64,000 nucleotides of DNA from Winogradskyella sp. (GCF_013042245.1 NZ_JABDQL010000025.1:1-64000), one strand, 5' to 3'. Counted from the first letter of the stretch, positions 27,570 to 37,614 are shown. Made by a program: numbers and translations. The notes: generated by a model from the sequence alone, not told the origin.

Positions 27570-27656
27570 GTGTTTATATTTATTGTTTTTTTAAGGACAT
27601 ATGCTGTTCGCTATTAATCATTCCATTGGGTGATAATATGTTTAGCATGCTCGTTT
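27567..27656 (-). repeat. ~90-bp dispersed repeat, copy A (ends at the start codon of the 27569 gene)
   Basis: Reverse complement AAACGAGCATGCTAAACATATTATCACCCAATGGAATGATTAATAGCGAACAGCATATGTCCTTAAAAAAACAATAAATATAAACACATG matches 44291-44379 with 6 mismatches and 1 indel by eye. Confidence 0.93.
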
Positions 27657-27693
27657 AATAATATATCAATTTATTAATACTTAACTCTTAATA

Positions 27694-29664
27694 CTATAAT
27701 TGAGATAAGGATACGTTATCTATATTTACTAATCCTGTTTCTGCACCTACATCAAATAACACCCTTGCATCTGTTGCTCCAAAGCCCGAGGCTGTTAATG
27801 TAAGTGTATATGTTGTTCTTACAGAAGATATATCTACTGGCTGTGATGTATTCGCAAAACTACCGCCACTGAGACCAATACCCGCAATAATGGATCTGTT
27901 GCCATCAGACCATGCATCAAAAGTCAATACATAGGTTTGATCTGCTACAATTTCCAATTTCTGACTCATATTTACATCAAAGGCATTACCTGCAGATGTG
28001 ACATTAACAGAGTAATATGTATTGTTTCCATCTGTAACAACAGGTGCTGGTGAATTATCATCTACCCCAACTATCCAAGGATCGCTACCATTTTGAAAAT
28101 CGCCATTGACAACTAAATTACCGTTACCCACAAAAAGGGAAACATTATCAATATTAACCAAGCCTATCTCTGCACCTAAATCAAAGAGAACTCTAGCATC
28201 AACTGCTCCAAAACCAGTGGCAGCTAACGTAAGAGAATAGGTTGTTCTATCTGTAGTGATATCTACAGGAAGAGAGTTATTTGAGAAATCTCCTCCGGAA
28301 AGGCCAATACCTGCAATAATTGACCTATTAACAGCTGACCAAGCGTCAAAAGTTAAGGTGTAAGTATTACCCTCAATGATTTCAACTTTTTGGCTAATAT
28401 TTACATCAAATGCATTACCTGCAGAAGTTACATCTACAGAATAGTATGTATTACCTGCATCAGTTGTTACTGGCGCAAGATTATCATCATTTACACCGAT
28501 AATCCAAGAATCACTTCCTAACTCAAAATCACCATTATTTAATAATCCATCATTAAATATTGAAGCTGCTGGGCTTTTATAGAAGTATAGATTATCTACA
28601 AATACAGTTGCTCTATTTCCTAATGCATCAAACAATAATTGTGTGACTTGAGAACGATCCATATCAAAATCATCTAAAGGAATATCTACACTTACCCATT
28701 GATCTTGAATAACATCCCCAACGTTTTCAATATCTTCTTGGGCAGGAGTTAATTGCGTGTTAACAATTTTAAATCCAAGAGTTGAACCATCTGCAGTCCA
28801 ATAATCAAAATGCACAAACTCCATAGCTGTTAAATCTGTTGGATTTGTATAATCAGTAACAATACCCGTAAAAGCTAAGTTTGTATAATTGACAATATTA
28901 TCACCTTCAACTTGAATTTCTGCAAATTCTGTATCGGACCAGTCTGTTGGAAATTCTGTTGTTACAATATTATCGTATGCATCACTGTAAATAGATATAA
29001 CATCCGCATCTTGTCTAAATGGTGGTGTTGGTGCTGCTGTAATAGGTGCCAGAATCTCGGTCACTTCAAATTCTTCAGTATAAACAAAGGTTTCGATAGC
29101 GGCACTCATGACAGTTACAGTGATGGTGTAAGTTCCTGCTTGTAAATATTCAAAAACCAATTCTTCATCTATATTAGCTGAGAGTACATCATTATTACCG
29201 TTACCAAAATCAACTTCATACATTGTAGCAAAGTCTGCTGTAACATTGACTCTTACAGTATTAGAGACTACACCATCATTCTGAATATCGACAATGACAT
29301 TTTGTGGTGGTTGAAATGAAACGATAAGTTGGTGAGATGATATTGTCTCTTTACCATTAATTGCAATAGACTTTAAGCTCACCAAATATTCGCCTTCAGA
29401 ATAAACATGGTCGATACTTTCGCCGACATCTAATAGGCCTGAAGATCCTGTGCCGTCACCAAAATCTAGTTCAAATTGTACAGCTCCATCTGCATTTGGT
29501 ATTAAGGTTACTAAACCTGTATTATCTTGTGTAACGCTAAATGATACACTTGTATTTGTAGGTGCCTCAGCATTACTTACAAAATTTAAATCTCTTTCTT
29601 CTGTTTCACACCCTAACATCATAATAGCGACGAAAAAGGTAAAAATATACTTTATGTTTTTCAT
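27694..29664 (-). CDS. Surface glycan-binding lipoprotein: PKD-like domains, VIS-FSD-Y module and two tandem CBM4/9-like modules
   Basis: Start placed at MKNIKYIFTFF; lipobox IMMLGCETE; duplicated NGDF..GS..WI.GV.D....PV.TD..NTYYSV.VTSAGNAFDVN.SQK modules. Confidence 0.8.
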   Translation of the reverse strand: MKNIKYIFTFFVAIMMLGCETEERDLNFVSNAEAPTNTSVSFSVTQDNTGLVTLIPNADGAVQFELDFGDGTGSSGLLDVGESIDHVYSEGEYLVSLKSIAINGKETISSHQLIVSFQPPQNVIVDIQNDGVVSNTVRVNVTADFATMYEVDFGNGNNDVLSANIDEELVFEYLQAGTYTITVTVMSAAIETFVYTEEFEVTEILAPITAAPTPPFRQDADVISIYSDAYDNIVTTEFPTDWSDTEFAEIQVEGDNIVNYTNLAFTGIVTDYTNPTDLTAMEFVHFDYWTADGSTLGFKIVNTQLTPAQEDIENVGDVIQDQWVSVDIPLDDFDMDRSQVTQLLFDALGNRATVFVDNLYFYKSPAASIFNDGLLNNGDFELGSDSWIIGVNDDNLAPVTTDAGNTYYSVDVTSAGNAFDVNISQKVEIIEGNTYTLTFDAWSAVNRSIIAGIGLSGGDFSNNSLPVDITTDRTTYSLTLAATGFGAVDARVLFDLGAEIGLVNIDNVSLFVGNGNLVVNGDFQNGSDPWIVGVDDNSPAPVVTDGNNTYYSVNVTSAGNAFDVNMSQKLEIVADQTYVLTFDAWSDGNRSIIAGIGLSGGSFANTSQPVDISSVRTTYTLTLTASGFGATDARVLFDVGAETGLVNIDNVSLSQL

Positions 29665-29674
29665 AATCTTTTTT

Positions 29675-31141
29675 TTAATATCCAGGGTTTTGTTCCCATA
29701 TTCCACCAGCTAAATCAATCTCTAGTTGTGGTATTGGAAATATTTCGTGTTTACCCGATTGGAATCCATCAATCTCGTTAGCAGCTCTTCCGGTACGTAC
29801 TAAATCAAAAAAGTGATGACCTTCACCCACTAATTCAACACGTCTTTCGTTGTAAATAGCAGTCGTTAAATTTGTTGCTGTAAGCGTTATGTTATTGTCC
29901 GCATTACCAAAAGCTCTTTCTCTAACACGGTTTACATAACCTTGCGCTCTTGTATCATCAATGTTACCTCTATTTAATGCTTCTGCAGCCATTAATAGTA
30001 CGTCAGCAAAGCGAATTGCTCTGTAATTATTTGGGTTAGTTAAATTAGCATCTCCAGTATTCGCATCGCCTTGTCTAGCAATATACTTTCTGTTGAAATA
30101 GCCAGTATGCTCAAATCCAGTAGCAAAAGTTGCACCTGTATCAGCAGCCCATGCTTCAATATCCAATATTGCTGTATCTAATCTATTGTCTCCATCTTCA
30201 AATTCATCTACAACTTCCTGTGTTGGCACATTAAAACTAAATCCAGACTCAAAAACAGGCCCATTATAGTTTCTAATACCATTAAACCCAACAGCTATAT
30301 TGCCTTCGCTACATTGCAAACACCCAAAACCTGCACCTTCTTCATCTGTGTATTGGACTTCAAAAACAGATTCTACGTTGTTTTCATTATCATTTTCAAA
30401 TAACGTACTATAATCCGTGACTAAGTCATAAGGCCCATTCTGTATTAAATTTTCTAAAACAGGAGCTGCTAAATCAAATTTGTCTTGATATAAATAAACC
30501 TTGCCTAAAAGCGCTTGCGCCGAACCTTTTGTAGCTTGCCCAACGATGGGCTGAACATAAGGCATATTATCAACAGCATAGATTAAATCTGCCTCTATCT
30601 GAGCATATACCTCAGCTTTTGCTGTCCGCTCTAAACCAAATTGCTCTCCAAAAAGAATTCTCTTGTCAACTACTAATGGCACATCTCCAAACCATTTCAC
30701 TAACTCAAAGTAGTAATAAGCTCTTAAGAATCTCGCTTGAGCTAATATGTTTTCTTTACCCGGAAAATCTGTTTTATCCTGAAACTCAAGTATAAAGTTT
30801 GCTCTATTGACACCAGAATACATCCAACCCCATATATCTACTAATTGCTGATTGATAGGGGTATGTCTCATGTCATCAATTTCTTGAATACCAAGAACAT
30901 CATTTGCATTTTCTCCTCCAGCTAAAGTATTATCAGAAGCAATTTCTCCTAACATTACATTTATATACGTAGTTTGAAGTAAATCATAGGCTCCAATAAG
31001 AGCATCTTCATAATCTTGTTGTGAATTGAAAAATGCATCTGAATTTTCAAATGGAGCTTCAACGTCCACAAAATCGTCGCCACATGATGCTACCAAAAGC
31101 GTAGCTATCATTATATATATTATTTTTTTTGTCTTTATCAT
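29675..31141 (-). CDS. susD: SusD/RagB family nutrient-binding outer-membrane lipoprotein
   Basis: Lipobox LLVASCGDDF; ARFLRAYYYFELVKWFGDVPLV; NYRAIRFADVLLMAAEALNR; C-terminal IWEQNPGY. Confidence 0.96.
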   Translation of the reverse strand: MIKTKKIIYIMIATLLVASCGDDFVDVEAPFENSDAFFNSQQDYEDALIGAYDLLQTTYINVMLGEIASDNTLAGGENANDVLGIQEIDDMRHTPINQQLVDIWGWMYSGVNRANFILEFQDKTDFPGKENILAQARFLRAYYYFELVKWFGDVPLVVDKRILFGEQFGLERTAKAEVYAQIEADLIYAVDNMPYVQPIVGQATKGSAQALLGKVYLYQDKFDLAAPVLENLIQNGPYDLVTDYSTLFENDNENNVESVFEVQYTDEEGAGFGCLQCSEGNIAVGFNGIRNYNGPVFESGFSFNVPTQEVVDEFEDGDNRLDTAILDIEAWAADTGATFATGFEHTGYFNRKYIARQGDANTGDANLTNPNNYRAIRFADVLLMAAEALNRGNIDDTRAQGYVNRVRERAFGNADNNITLTATNLTTAIYNERRVELVGEGHHFFDLVRTGRAANEIDGFQSGKHEIFPIPQLEIDLAGGIWEQNPGY

Positions 31142-31145
31142 GGCC

Positions 31146-34100
31146 TTAAAATTTTAAATTCATTCCTAATAAAAAGGTTCTCGGATTTGGATAGAAACCA
31201 TTATCGATACCTCCTCCAATTGGAGCTCCTGATGATGTTGTTGGGTCATATCCTTGATACTCAGTCAGTGTGAAAAGATTTTGGACTGATACATAGAATC
31301 TCATTTTACTTATTGTACTATCTTCAAGAAAATCATCTGACAAACTGTATCCCAATTGCACATTTTGAAGTCTAACAAATGAACCATCTTCAACATAAAA
31401 ATCAGAGAAAAGTATGTTTGAGTTTGCCCCTGTTGTTACTCTAGGAAAGGTGTTACTCGTTCCAGGCCCAGTCCATCTATCTAAATAATTAATAGTCCTA
31501 TTGGTCAATCTTTCATTACGCTCATAATTTCTTACGATATCATTTCCTACTGAAGCAAAAGCATAGGCTATAAAATCAAAATTCTTGTATTCTAAGTTTA
31601 GATTTAATCCAAACGTCATATCAGGGATTGGATTACCAATATTTGTACGATCATCGTCATCAATGACACCGTCATTGTTTATATCAACAAAAATCAAATC
31701 ACCAGGTCTAACGTTATCATTTATTGTTGCAGAATTATCTATTTCACTTTGCGTCTGGTATATTCCAGCGGTTTTAAATCCACGAAAATAGCCTATTGGT
31801 AACCCAGCCTCCATCCTAGAAGGAAAATCTTGACCAATACTAAATGCGCCTCCAGGAACAAAATCCACATCTTCAGCAACTTCAATTACCTCATTGTTCA
31901 ATGTAGTCATGTTAAATCTAGCTGAGACTTTAAATTCATTGGTAGGGTCATTAGAATATCCTAAGGCAATTTCTAGACCACTATTCTCGATAATACCAGC
32001 ATTTACAACAGGAGGTAAAGCTCCTGGAGCATTTGGACCTAGTAAACCACTAACTGGTGATGTAATTAATAAATCTTCGGTGCGTCTTTTATAATAATCT
32101 AATGTCAAATCAAATCTATTATTCAAGAATCTAGCATCTATACCAACATCAAATGTTTTCTGTTTTTCCCATTTAATACCAGGGTTAGCAATAATTCCAG
32201 TCGCTACACCAAATGCTCGAGTATTATTGTAAACATAAGTTGCTTCTCCTCCTAGGGTTGACACAAAAGCAAAAGTAGGAATTCTATCATTACCGAGAAT
32301 ACCATAAGATGCTCTTACTTTTAGAAAATCAATAAAATTATTATCCGCTAAAAAGTCTTCGTCTGAAGCCACCCAACCTGTTGATACAGAAGGGAACCAA
32401 CCGAATTTATTTTCTGGTCCAAAGTTAGATGAGCCATCTCGTCTTATTACAGCAGACAAAAGATATTTACCTTTGTAATCATATTGAAATCTTCCAAAAT
32501 ATGATAATAAACGTGAGTCAAAGAATGGATTATTGGGTAAGCCTACAAACAAACTTTCTGATTCAGTAGCATTTTCTATGCTTGCATCTTGAATAGAGTT
32601 GCTTGGAATACCAAATCCCCTAAACCCTCTATAAAAGCCTTCTGATTTAAATATTGAAGTTCCTAATAAGACTTTAACATTATGAGTGTCGTCATAAAGT
32701 TTTTCATACTTCAAAAATGCATCAAAGGTATAATCTCTGAAAATATTAGCTGTTTCTACAATTTCTTCTCTTCCTCGATTTACATTAAATACCTTTCCAC
32801 TTCCATAATTTCGTGAAGGTCTAAATATTTTTGCCTTATCATCTGAATAGTTGAACTGATAATTTACTTGAGCTGTAAAATCATTTAAGAAGTTATATGA
32901 TAAACCGACAACGCCACTTATTCTATTTACCTGGCCCCTATCATAGGTATCAGCTATTTGGTCTAGAGGATTAATTACCTCATTTCCTAATCCCTCTGCC
33001 AAAGCCCCTCTAACACCTTCTATGGTTGGAGCAATGTTTAAAGCATTAAAAAGAACAGAACCAATACCTCCTTCATTTAGTCTATTTCTATTTGTATAAT
33101 TCCAAATTACACCAGCATTAAACTTGAAGTTATCTAAGAAATCGAGACTGTAATTTAAGCTTTGATTAAATCTTGTAAAATTAGCGCTATTCCCGCCTAC
33201 AATACCATCTTGAGAAAAAATTGAGCTACCATAAGCAAAAGTTTGATTTTCGCTACCACCACGTATACTTACTGCTGTACTATATTGTGCTGCATTTTGA
33301 AAGATTTCATCTTGCCAATCTGTACCCTGACCTAAGTCAGCAACATTAGTAAATGGCAAAGGATCTCCTGCAGCTGCAAAAGCTTCGTTAGCTAATAACG
33401 CGTATTCTGTTGCATTGAGTGTTGGTAATTTTCTAGTTGTCTGCTGAAAACCTCCAAAAGCATTAATTTCTACAGTTAATGGCATATTTTTTCTACCTGT
33501 TTTGGTTTTAATAAGAATTACACCATTGGCAGCTCTTACACCGTAGATACCAGCAGTAGCATCCTTAAGAACGTTTACACTTTCAATGTCGTTAGGATTT
33601 AAAACACTCAAATCTTCAATTACGTTACCATCAACTAATATTAACGGTCTATTATCGCCATTGGTAGAAACACCTCTGATATTAATAGTTAAACCAGCTC
33701 CCGGAGCACCAGAGGTAGATGTAATATTAACACCAGCTACTTGTCCTTGTAGAGCCTGCTCTACTCTTGTAGGTTTTAATTCTTCTATGGTACTACTTGA
33801 AATTACAGAAACTGCACCTGTAACTTCCTTCTTTTTTTGGGTACCATAACCAATTACTACTATTTCATTAAGAGATTCTGCATCTTCAACAAGATTTACT
33901 GTAATTGGGTTTGCATCAATAATTGTAACCTCTTGAGTTTTGAAACCTACGTAAGAGAATACTAGTGTAGAATTTAGCGGAACGTCACTGAGCGTGAAAT
34001 TTCCATCAAAGTCTGTTGAAGTTCCTTTGGTTGTATTTTTCAAAATGACGTTTACCCCTGGCAAAGGACCACCCGTGGACGCCTCGACTACTGTACCCCT

Positions 34101-34172
34101 TACATCTATATTTTGAGCATACACAACGGATGCAAAAAAAGCAAAGAATATTGTAAAAATTTTTAAATTCAT
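31146..34172 (-). CDS. susC: SusC/RagA TonB-linked outer-membrane receptor
   Basis: CarboxypepD_reg-like N-terminus (VRGTVVEASTGGPLPGVNVILKNTTKGTSTDFDGNF), plug VVIGYGTQKKKEVTGAV, DGNVIEDLSVLNPNDIESVNVLKDATAGIYGVRAANGVILIKTK. Confidence 0.97.
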   Translation of the reverse strand: MNLKIFTIFFAFFASVVYAQNIDVRGTVVEASTGGPLPGVNVILKNTTKGTSTDFDGNFTLSDVPLNSTLVFSYVGFKTQEVTIIDANPITVNLVEDAESLNEIVVIGYGTQKKKEVTGAVSVISSSTIEELKPTRVEQALQGQVAGVNITSTSGAPGAGLTINIRGVSTNGDNRPLILVDGNVIEDLSVLNPNDIESVNVLKDATAGIYGVRAANGVILIKTKTGRKNMPLTVEINAFGGFQQTTRKLPTLNATEYALLANEAFAAAGDPLPFTNVADLGQGTDWQDEIFQNAAQYSTAVSIRGGSENQTFAYGSSIFSQDGIVGGNSANFTRFNQSLNYSLDFLDNFKFNAGVIWNYTNRNRLNEGGIGSVLFNALNIAPTIEGVRGALAEGLGNEVINPLDQIADTYDRGQVNRISGVVGLSYNFLNDFTAQVNYQFNYSDDKAKIFRPSRNYGSGKVFNVNRGREEIVETANIFRDYTFDAFLKYEKLYDDTHNVKVLLGTSIFKSEGFYRGFRGFGIPSNSIQDASIENATESESLFVGLPNNPFFDSRLLSYFGRFQYDYKGKYLLSAVIRRDGSSNFGPENKFGWFPSVSTGWVASDEDFLADNNFIDFLKVRASYGILGNDRIPTFAFVSTLGGEATYVYNNTRAFGVATGIIANPGIKWEKQKTFDVGIDARFLNNRFDLTLDYYKRRTEDLLITSPVSGLLGPNAPGALPPVVNAGIIENSGLEIALGYSNDPTNEFKVSARFNMTTLNNEVIEVAEDVDFVPGGAFSIGQDFPSRMEAGLPIGYFRGFKTAGIYQTQSEIDNSATINDNVRPGDLIFVDINNDGVIDDDDRTNIGNPIPDMTFGLNLNLEYKNFDFIAYAFASVGNDIVRNYERNERLTNRTINYLDRWTGPGTSNTFPRVTTGANSNILFSDFYVEDGSFVRLQNVQLGYSLSDDFLEDSTISKMRFYVSVQNLFTLTEYQGYDPTTSSGAPIGGGIDNGFYPNPRTFLLGMNLKF

Positions 34173-34230
34173 AAGTTAATTTGATTAGTGCACTAAAATT
34201 AATAACTGTAGTGTTTTAAGACTGGTTTAT

Positions 34231-34251
34231 CACCTATACAAAAAATATACA
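34231..34251 (-). promoter_or_regulatory. Candidate regulator-binding direct repeat, copy 3 (susC upstream)
   Basis: Minus strand TGTATATTTTTTGTATAGGTG = TGTATA-N5-TGTATA-GGTG; two TGTATA half-sites 11 bp apart, 59 bp upstream of susC. Confidence 0.5.
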
Positions 34252-34419
34252 GAATTGATTTTTTGAAATAAACTTTACAAATCTGTGATAAAAAATCTGG
34301 TTTTAAACAGATTACATAAATAATCGAAACAAAAATATTATAGACTATAAATTTTATTGTTATTGTAAAAATTAATTTGTTGTGGCTATGTTGTGTTATT
34401 TTAAAACCATATACTTTGC

Positions 34420-37248
34420 TTATATCTCCAAAATATGATTTGTTAAACTGGCCTCATGTGGTAATTTCATCTTTTTACGCAAACGATATCGTTTAACTTC
34501 TACACTTCGATGAGAAATATTTAAAAGTGGCGCAATTTCTTTAGAAGAAAGATTAAGTCTAAGGTATGCACAGAGTTTTAGATCGTTAGGGGTAAGTACT
34601 GAATACTTCTTTTTAATTTTCTTTAAAAAGTCCTTATCAGCATTATTGAAAGCTTCTTCAAAAAATTTCCAGTCTTCAGTATTATTAATGTTTCTATCAA
34701 TAATTTTAATAATCTTATTGAGTTCCTTTCCTGTTTCTAAAGTGTTTAACTCTCTTTTTAAAGTATTAAGAAACTCATTCTTTCTTATAAGCGTCATTGT
34801 AGACAAGCCTAACTCTCTATTCTTGTTCTCGATATCCTGCTGTAGACTCTTATTTTTATATGCCATAAGTTGTCTCTGGTTCTCCAAATCTTTTATTTCA
34901 AGCTCTTTTGCTTTTGCTTTTAACAATGCTTTCTTTTGCTTTTTATAATATAGTCTATTGAAATATTGTATCGTAGCTGCTATAATAAGAAAAAGGAATA
35001 TATACCCTATTATTGCTATTGGCTTTAGGTACCAAGGTTTTTCTAAAGAAAAATTGAAAGAAGCCGTATTAGACGATAGATTATTACCTACTTTTGCTTT
35101 GACCTCAAAAGTGTAGTCTCCATATGGTAGGTTCTCAAATAAAACATTAGATTGGTTTGACCATGCACTCCAAGTATCATAAATCCCAAGTAGCCTGTAT
35201 TGGTATAGAGATGGAGAGAGCTTATTATAATCTGGCACACTAAAATTAAATTGCAAATTATTCTGTTTATTCTTTAACTTCACCTCACTAGAAATATCAA
35301 TAGGTAGGACGTCTTGCTTTAATGTAGAATACGATGCATTGTTGATAGAAATTTTGTATTGCTTATTACTAAATCTATCTAAATCAATAATTAAATATCC
35401 ATCTGTTGTTCCAAGTAGATATAAATTATATTTGAGGTAAAGAATATTTTCAAAACCCAGTTTACTTTGTCTCAAATCGCTCGGCAAATCAATTGTTTCT
35501 ACTGACGGTGTATCTGTAAGCTTTCCAGGCTGAACAAATATGAGTTGATTTTTTAAAAACCCCCAAAGGACATTATCTGCTTCATTATATACCAGCTTAC
35601 CAGAAACATAGTCGGAATTTGAAAAAGCGTTCTTAAAAATTGAATTACTTTCAAAAGTGTTATCCTTCTTATTATAAGAGAACAAACCATCTTCATAGTT
35701 ATATAGTACGTCTCCTTTATATCTAATTAAACTAGAGCCTATGCTTTTACCAATATCAATCTGACTATGACTCAGTACAGTCATAAAGTCATCATCTAGT
35801 TTTAGCTTATATACACCCTTGTATTCATGACTTACTAAAATTTCTGTAGTGCTAACAAATTCGAAATAACGAGAAGATATATCAAAACCCTCAATTTTAT
35901 GACTTAATTTCCAATTCCCCGTTTGTGCTTTTTCAATAATACTTAACCCATTATAACTTCCTTGAATAAGTTGATTGATTCTATTAGGAGCTTTTTTAAT
36001 TGACCAAATACCCTCTTTTGAAGAGATAAGAGTTGCTATACTATCCTTAATCTCAAAACTTCCTTTATCGTGACCACAAAATAATGTCCCATCTATTTGT
36101 TTTAGAAACCAAACTTGCCCTTTTGTTCCTTCTACCAATTCAAAGTTTCCATTAGTATTAATTGGCTTATAGAACAAACCTTGATTTGTTCCTAGATATA
36201 AATTTTTTTCTGTTTTCTCAGAAGCATAAACCGTACCTAAATATCCTTGCCCATCAGTGTAAACTCGATATGGTGAATCTAAATTCAAGACATTAACACC
36301 ATTATCTAAACCTAGCCAAACATTTCCTGTCACATCCTGAAAGGTCGAAAGCACAGTATTATTAGAAAGACCAGAATTTTTATTTATCTGGAATAGTAAA
36401 TTTCCTTCTTTATCCAACTTTATAACACCATTAGAAATTGTACCTAAAATAAAGTTTCCATTTCTTAATCTAATACTACTGTAAACGCTAACTTGATCTA
36501 AAATAGCATTAGATGTAATATCCCATTTTGTTATAGCATTATCCCGATATTCATAAAATCCAAAATCTTCTGTATGGAAGAGTAAACTATTATTATACTC
36601 ATAAATATTTACTAGCTCCTTGTCTCTAATAATAATGTCGTTGGTAACGAGAATTGGTTTTCCGTTCTCAATTTTAGATATTCCTATGCCTTGCTCTTGA
36701 AAGTATATAGCCTCACCTAACTTAAACGCTTTAATTATTTTTGACTTTGAACCGATAATACCAAAGCTATTACTCGCTGTATTAAAAATATAGATACGGT
36801 CTAATGATTGAAATAGAACAAATTCTTCAAAAGGAATAATATTCCAGAACTCTTCATCTTCAATGAGTTCTTCTTCTAAATTATTGATTAACGACTGATA
36901 CACTAGTCTTCCAAATGCATCTCTTTGCCAGTATCCAAAATCCATATAACTACCCGTGTAAATGAAGTCATTAATTACAGCAACTGACCTTACGATAGTC
37001 TGATTGGGCATTTTATAAGTATTCCATCGTGCTCCATTATATTCTAGTAGTCCTTTATTATTAGCCACATAAATATTTTTATCCTCACTCTGATCTATGG
37101 ACCAGTTTTGATTACCTGCATTATAATTTTGAGAAGTAAATTGCTCAATAGGAGGTATTTCTTGAGAAAAAACAAAACTCAAATTGAAGAATAAAAAAGC
37201 GCTTAAAAAAAAATTGAATGTCGGTATTCTTAACTTTTCAAAAGGCAT
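34420..37248 (-). CDS. PUL regulator: two-component-regulator propeller repeats, Y_Y_Y domain, TM helix, coiled coil and LuxR-type HTH (no kinase domain)
   Basis: LSNNTVLSTFQDVTGNVWLGLDNGVNVL propeller; LFENLPYGDYTFEVKAKVGN Y_Y_Y; C-terminal LTPNDLKLCAYLRLNLSSKEIAPLLNISHRSVEVKRYRLRKKM; start placed at MPFEKLRIPTF. Confidence 0.88.
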   Translation of the reverse strand: MPFEKLRIPTFNFFLSAFLFFNLSFVFSQEIPPIEQFTSQNYNAGNQNWSIDQSEDKNIYVANNKGLLEYNGARWNTYKMPNQTIVRSVAVINDFIYTGSYMDFGYWQRDAFGRLVYQSLINNLEEELIEDEEFWNIIPFEEFVLFQSLDRIYIFNTASNSFGIIGSKSKIIKAFKLGEAIYFQEQGIGISKIENGKPILVTNDIIIRDKELVNIYEYNNSLLFHTEDFGFYEYRDNAITKWDITSNAILDQVSVYSSIRLRNGNFILGTISNGVIKLDKEGNLLFQINKNSGLSNNTVLSTFQDVTGNVWLGLDNGVNVLNLDSPYRVYTDGQGYLGTVYASEKTEKNLYLGTNQGLFYKPINTNGNFELVEGTKGQVWFLKQIDGTLFCGHDKGSFEIKDSIATLISSKEGIWSIKKAPNRINQLIQGSYNGLSIIEKAQTGNWKLSHKIEGFDISSRYFEFVSTTEILVSHEYKGVYKLKLDDDFMTVLSHSQIDIGKSIGSSLIRYKGDVLYNYEDGLFSYNKKDNTFESNSIFKNAFSNSDYVSGKLVYNEADNVLWGFLKNQLIFVQPGKLTDTPSVETIDLPSDLRQSKLGFENILYLKYNLYLLGTTDGYLIIDLDRFSNKQYKISINNASYSTLKQDVLPIDISSEVKLKNKQNNLQFNFSVPDYNKLSPSLYQYRLLGIYDTWSAWSNQSNVLFENLPYGDYTFEVKAKVGNNLSSNTASFNFSLEKPWYLKPIAIIGYIFLFLIIAATIQYFNRLYYKKQKKALLKAKAKELEIKDLENQRQLMAYKNKSLQQDIENKNRELGLSTMTLIRKNEFLNTLKRELNTLETGKELNKIIKIIDRNINNTEDWKFFEEAFNNADKDFLKKIKKKYSVLTPNDLKLCAYLRLNLSSKEIAPLLNISHRSVEVKRYRLRKKMKLPHEASLTNHILEI

Positions 37249-37494
37249 GATATTTTTTTTGTTAAGGTAGTAAAAAGATTTAAAAGACCTAAAAACAAGT
37301 TTTTTTTGGAATAAAAATTCAAAAATGTATAGGTATTGTTGACAGTACAACATGTATGTAGGTCAATAATGATGAATCTTTAGAAAATTAGGATTTCAAA
37401 ATTCTAAACAGAAAGTAGGTTAAGCTTAAGATTTCTAAAGCAATAAAATTTAGATAAGTACTTGATAAAAAAAGAATTGATTTCTATATAAAAC

Positions 37495-37525
37495 AAAAAA
37501 AGTCACGCGTAATGCATGACTTTTT
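37495..37525 (-). terminator. Terminator downstream of the tRNA-Gly/tRNA-Leu pair
   Basis: AAAAAGTCA ... TGACTTTTT stem just 3' of tRNA-Leu on the minus strand. Confidence 0.65.
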
Positions 37526-37530
37526 ATCTG

Positions 37531-37614
37531 TACTGAAGGCGGGACTTGAACCCGCACGACCCAAGGGTCATTGGATTTTAAGTCCAACGTGTCTACCAAT
37601 TCCACCACTTCAGC
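37531..37614 (-). tRNA. tRNA-Leu (UAA)
   Basis: Minus strand GCTGAAGTGGTGGAATTGGTAGACACG...GGACTTAAAATCC...GGTTCAAGTCCCGCCTTCAGTA; class II variable arm; anticodon TAA; CCA not encoded. Confidence 0.96.

Noticed and set aside
34420-37248. Hybrid two-component system
   Set aside because: No HisKA/HATPase or receiver domain follows the Y_Y_Y domain; only a TM helix, coiled coil and HTH are present.
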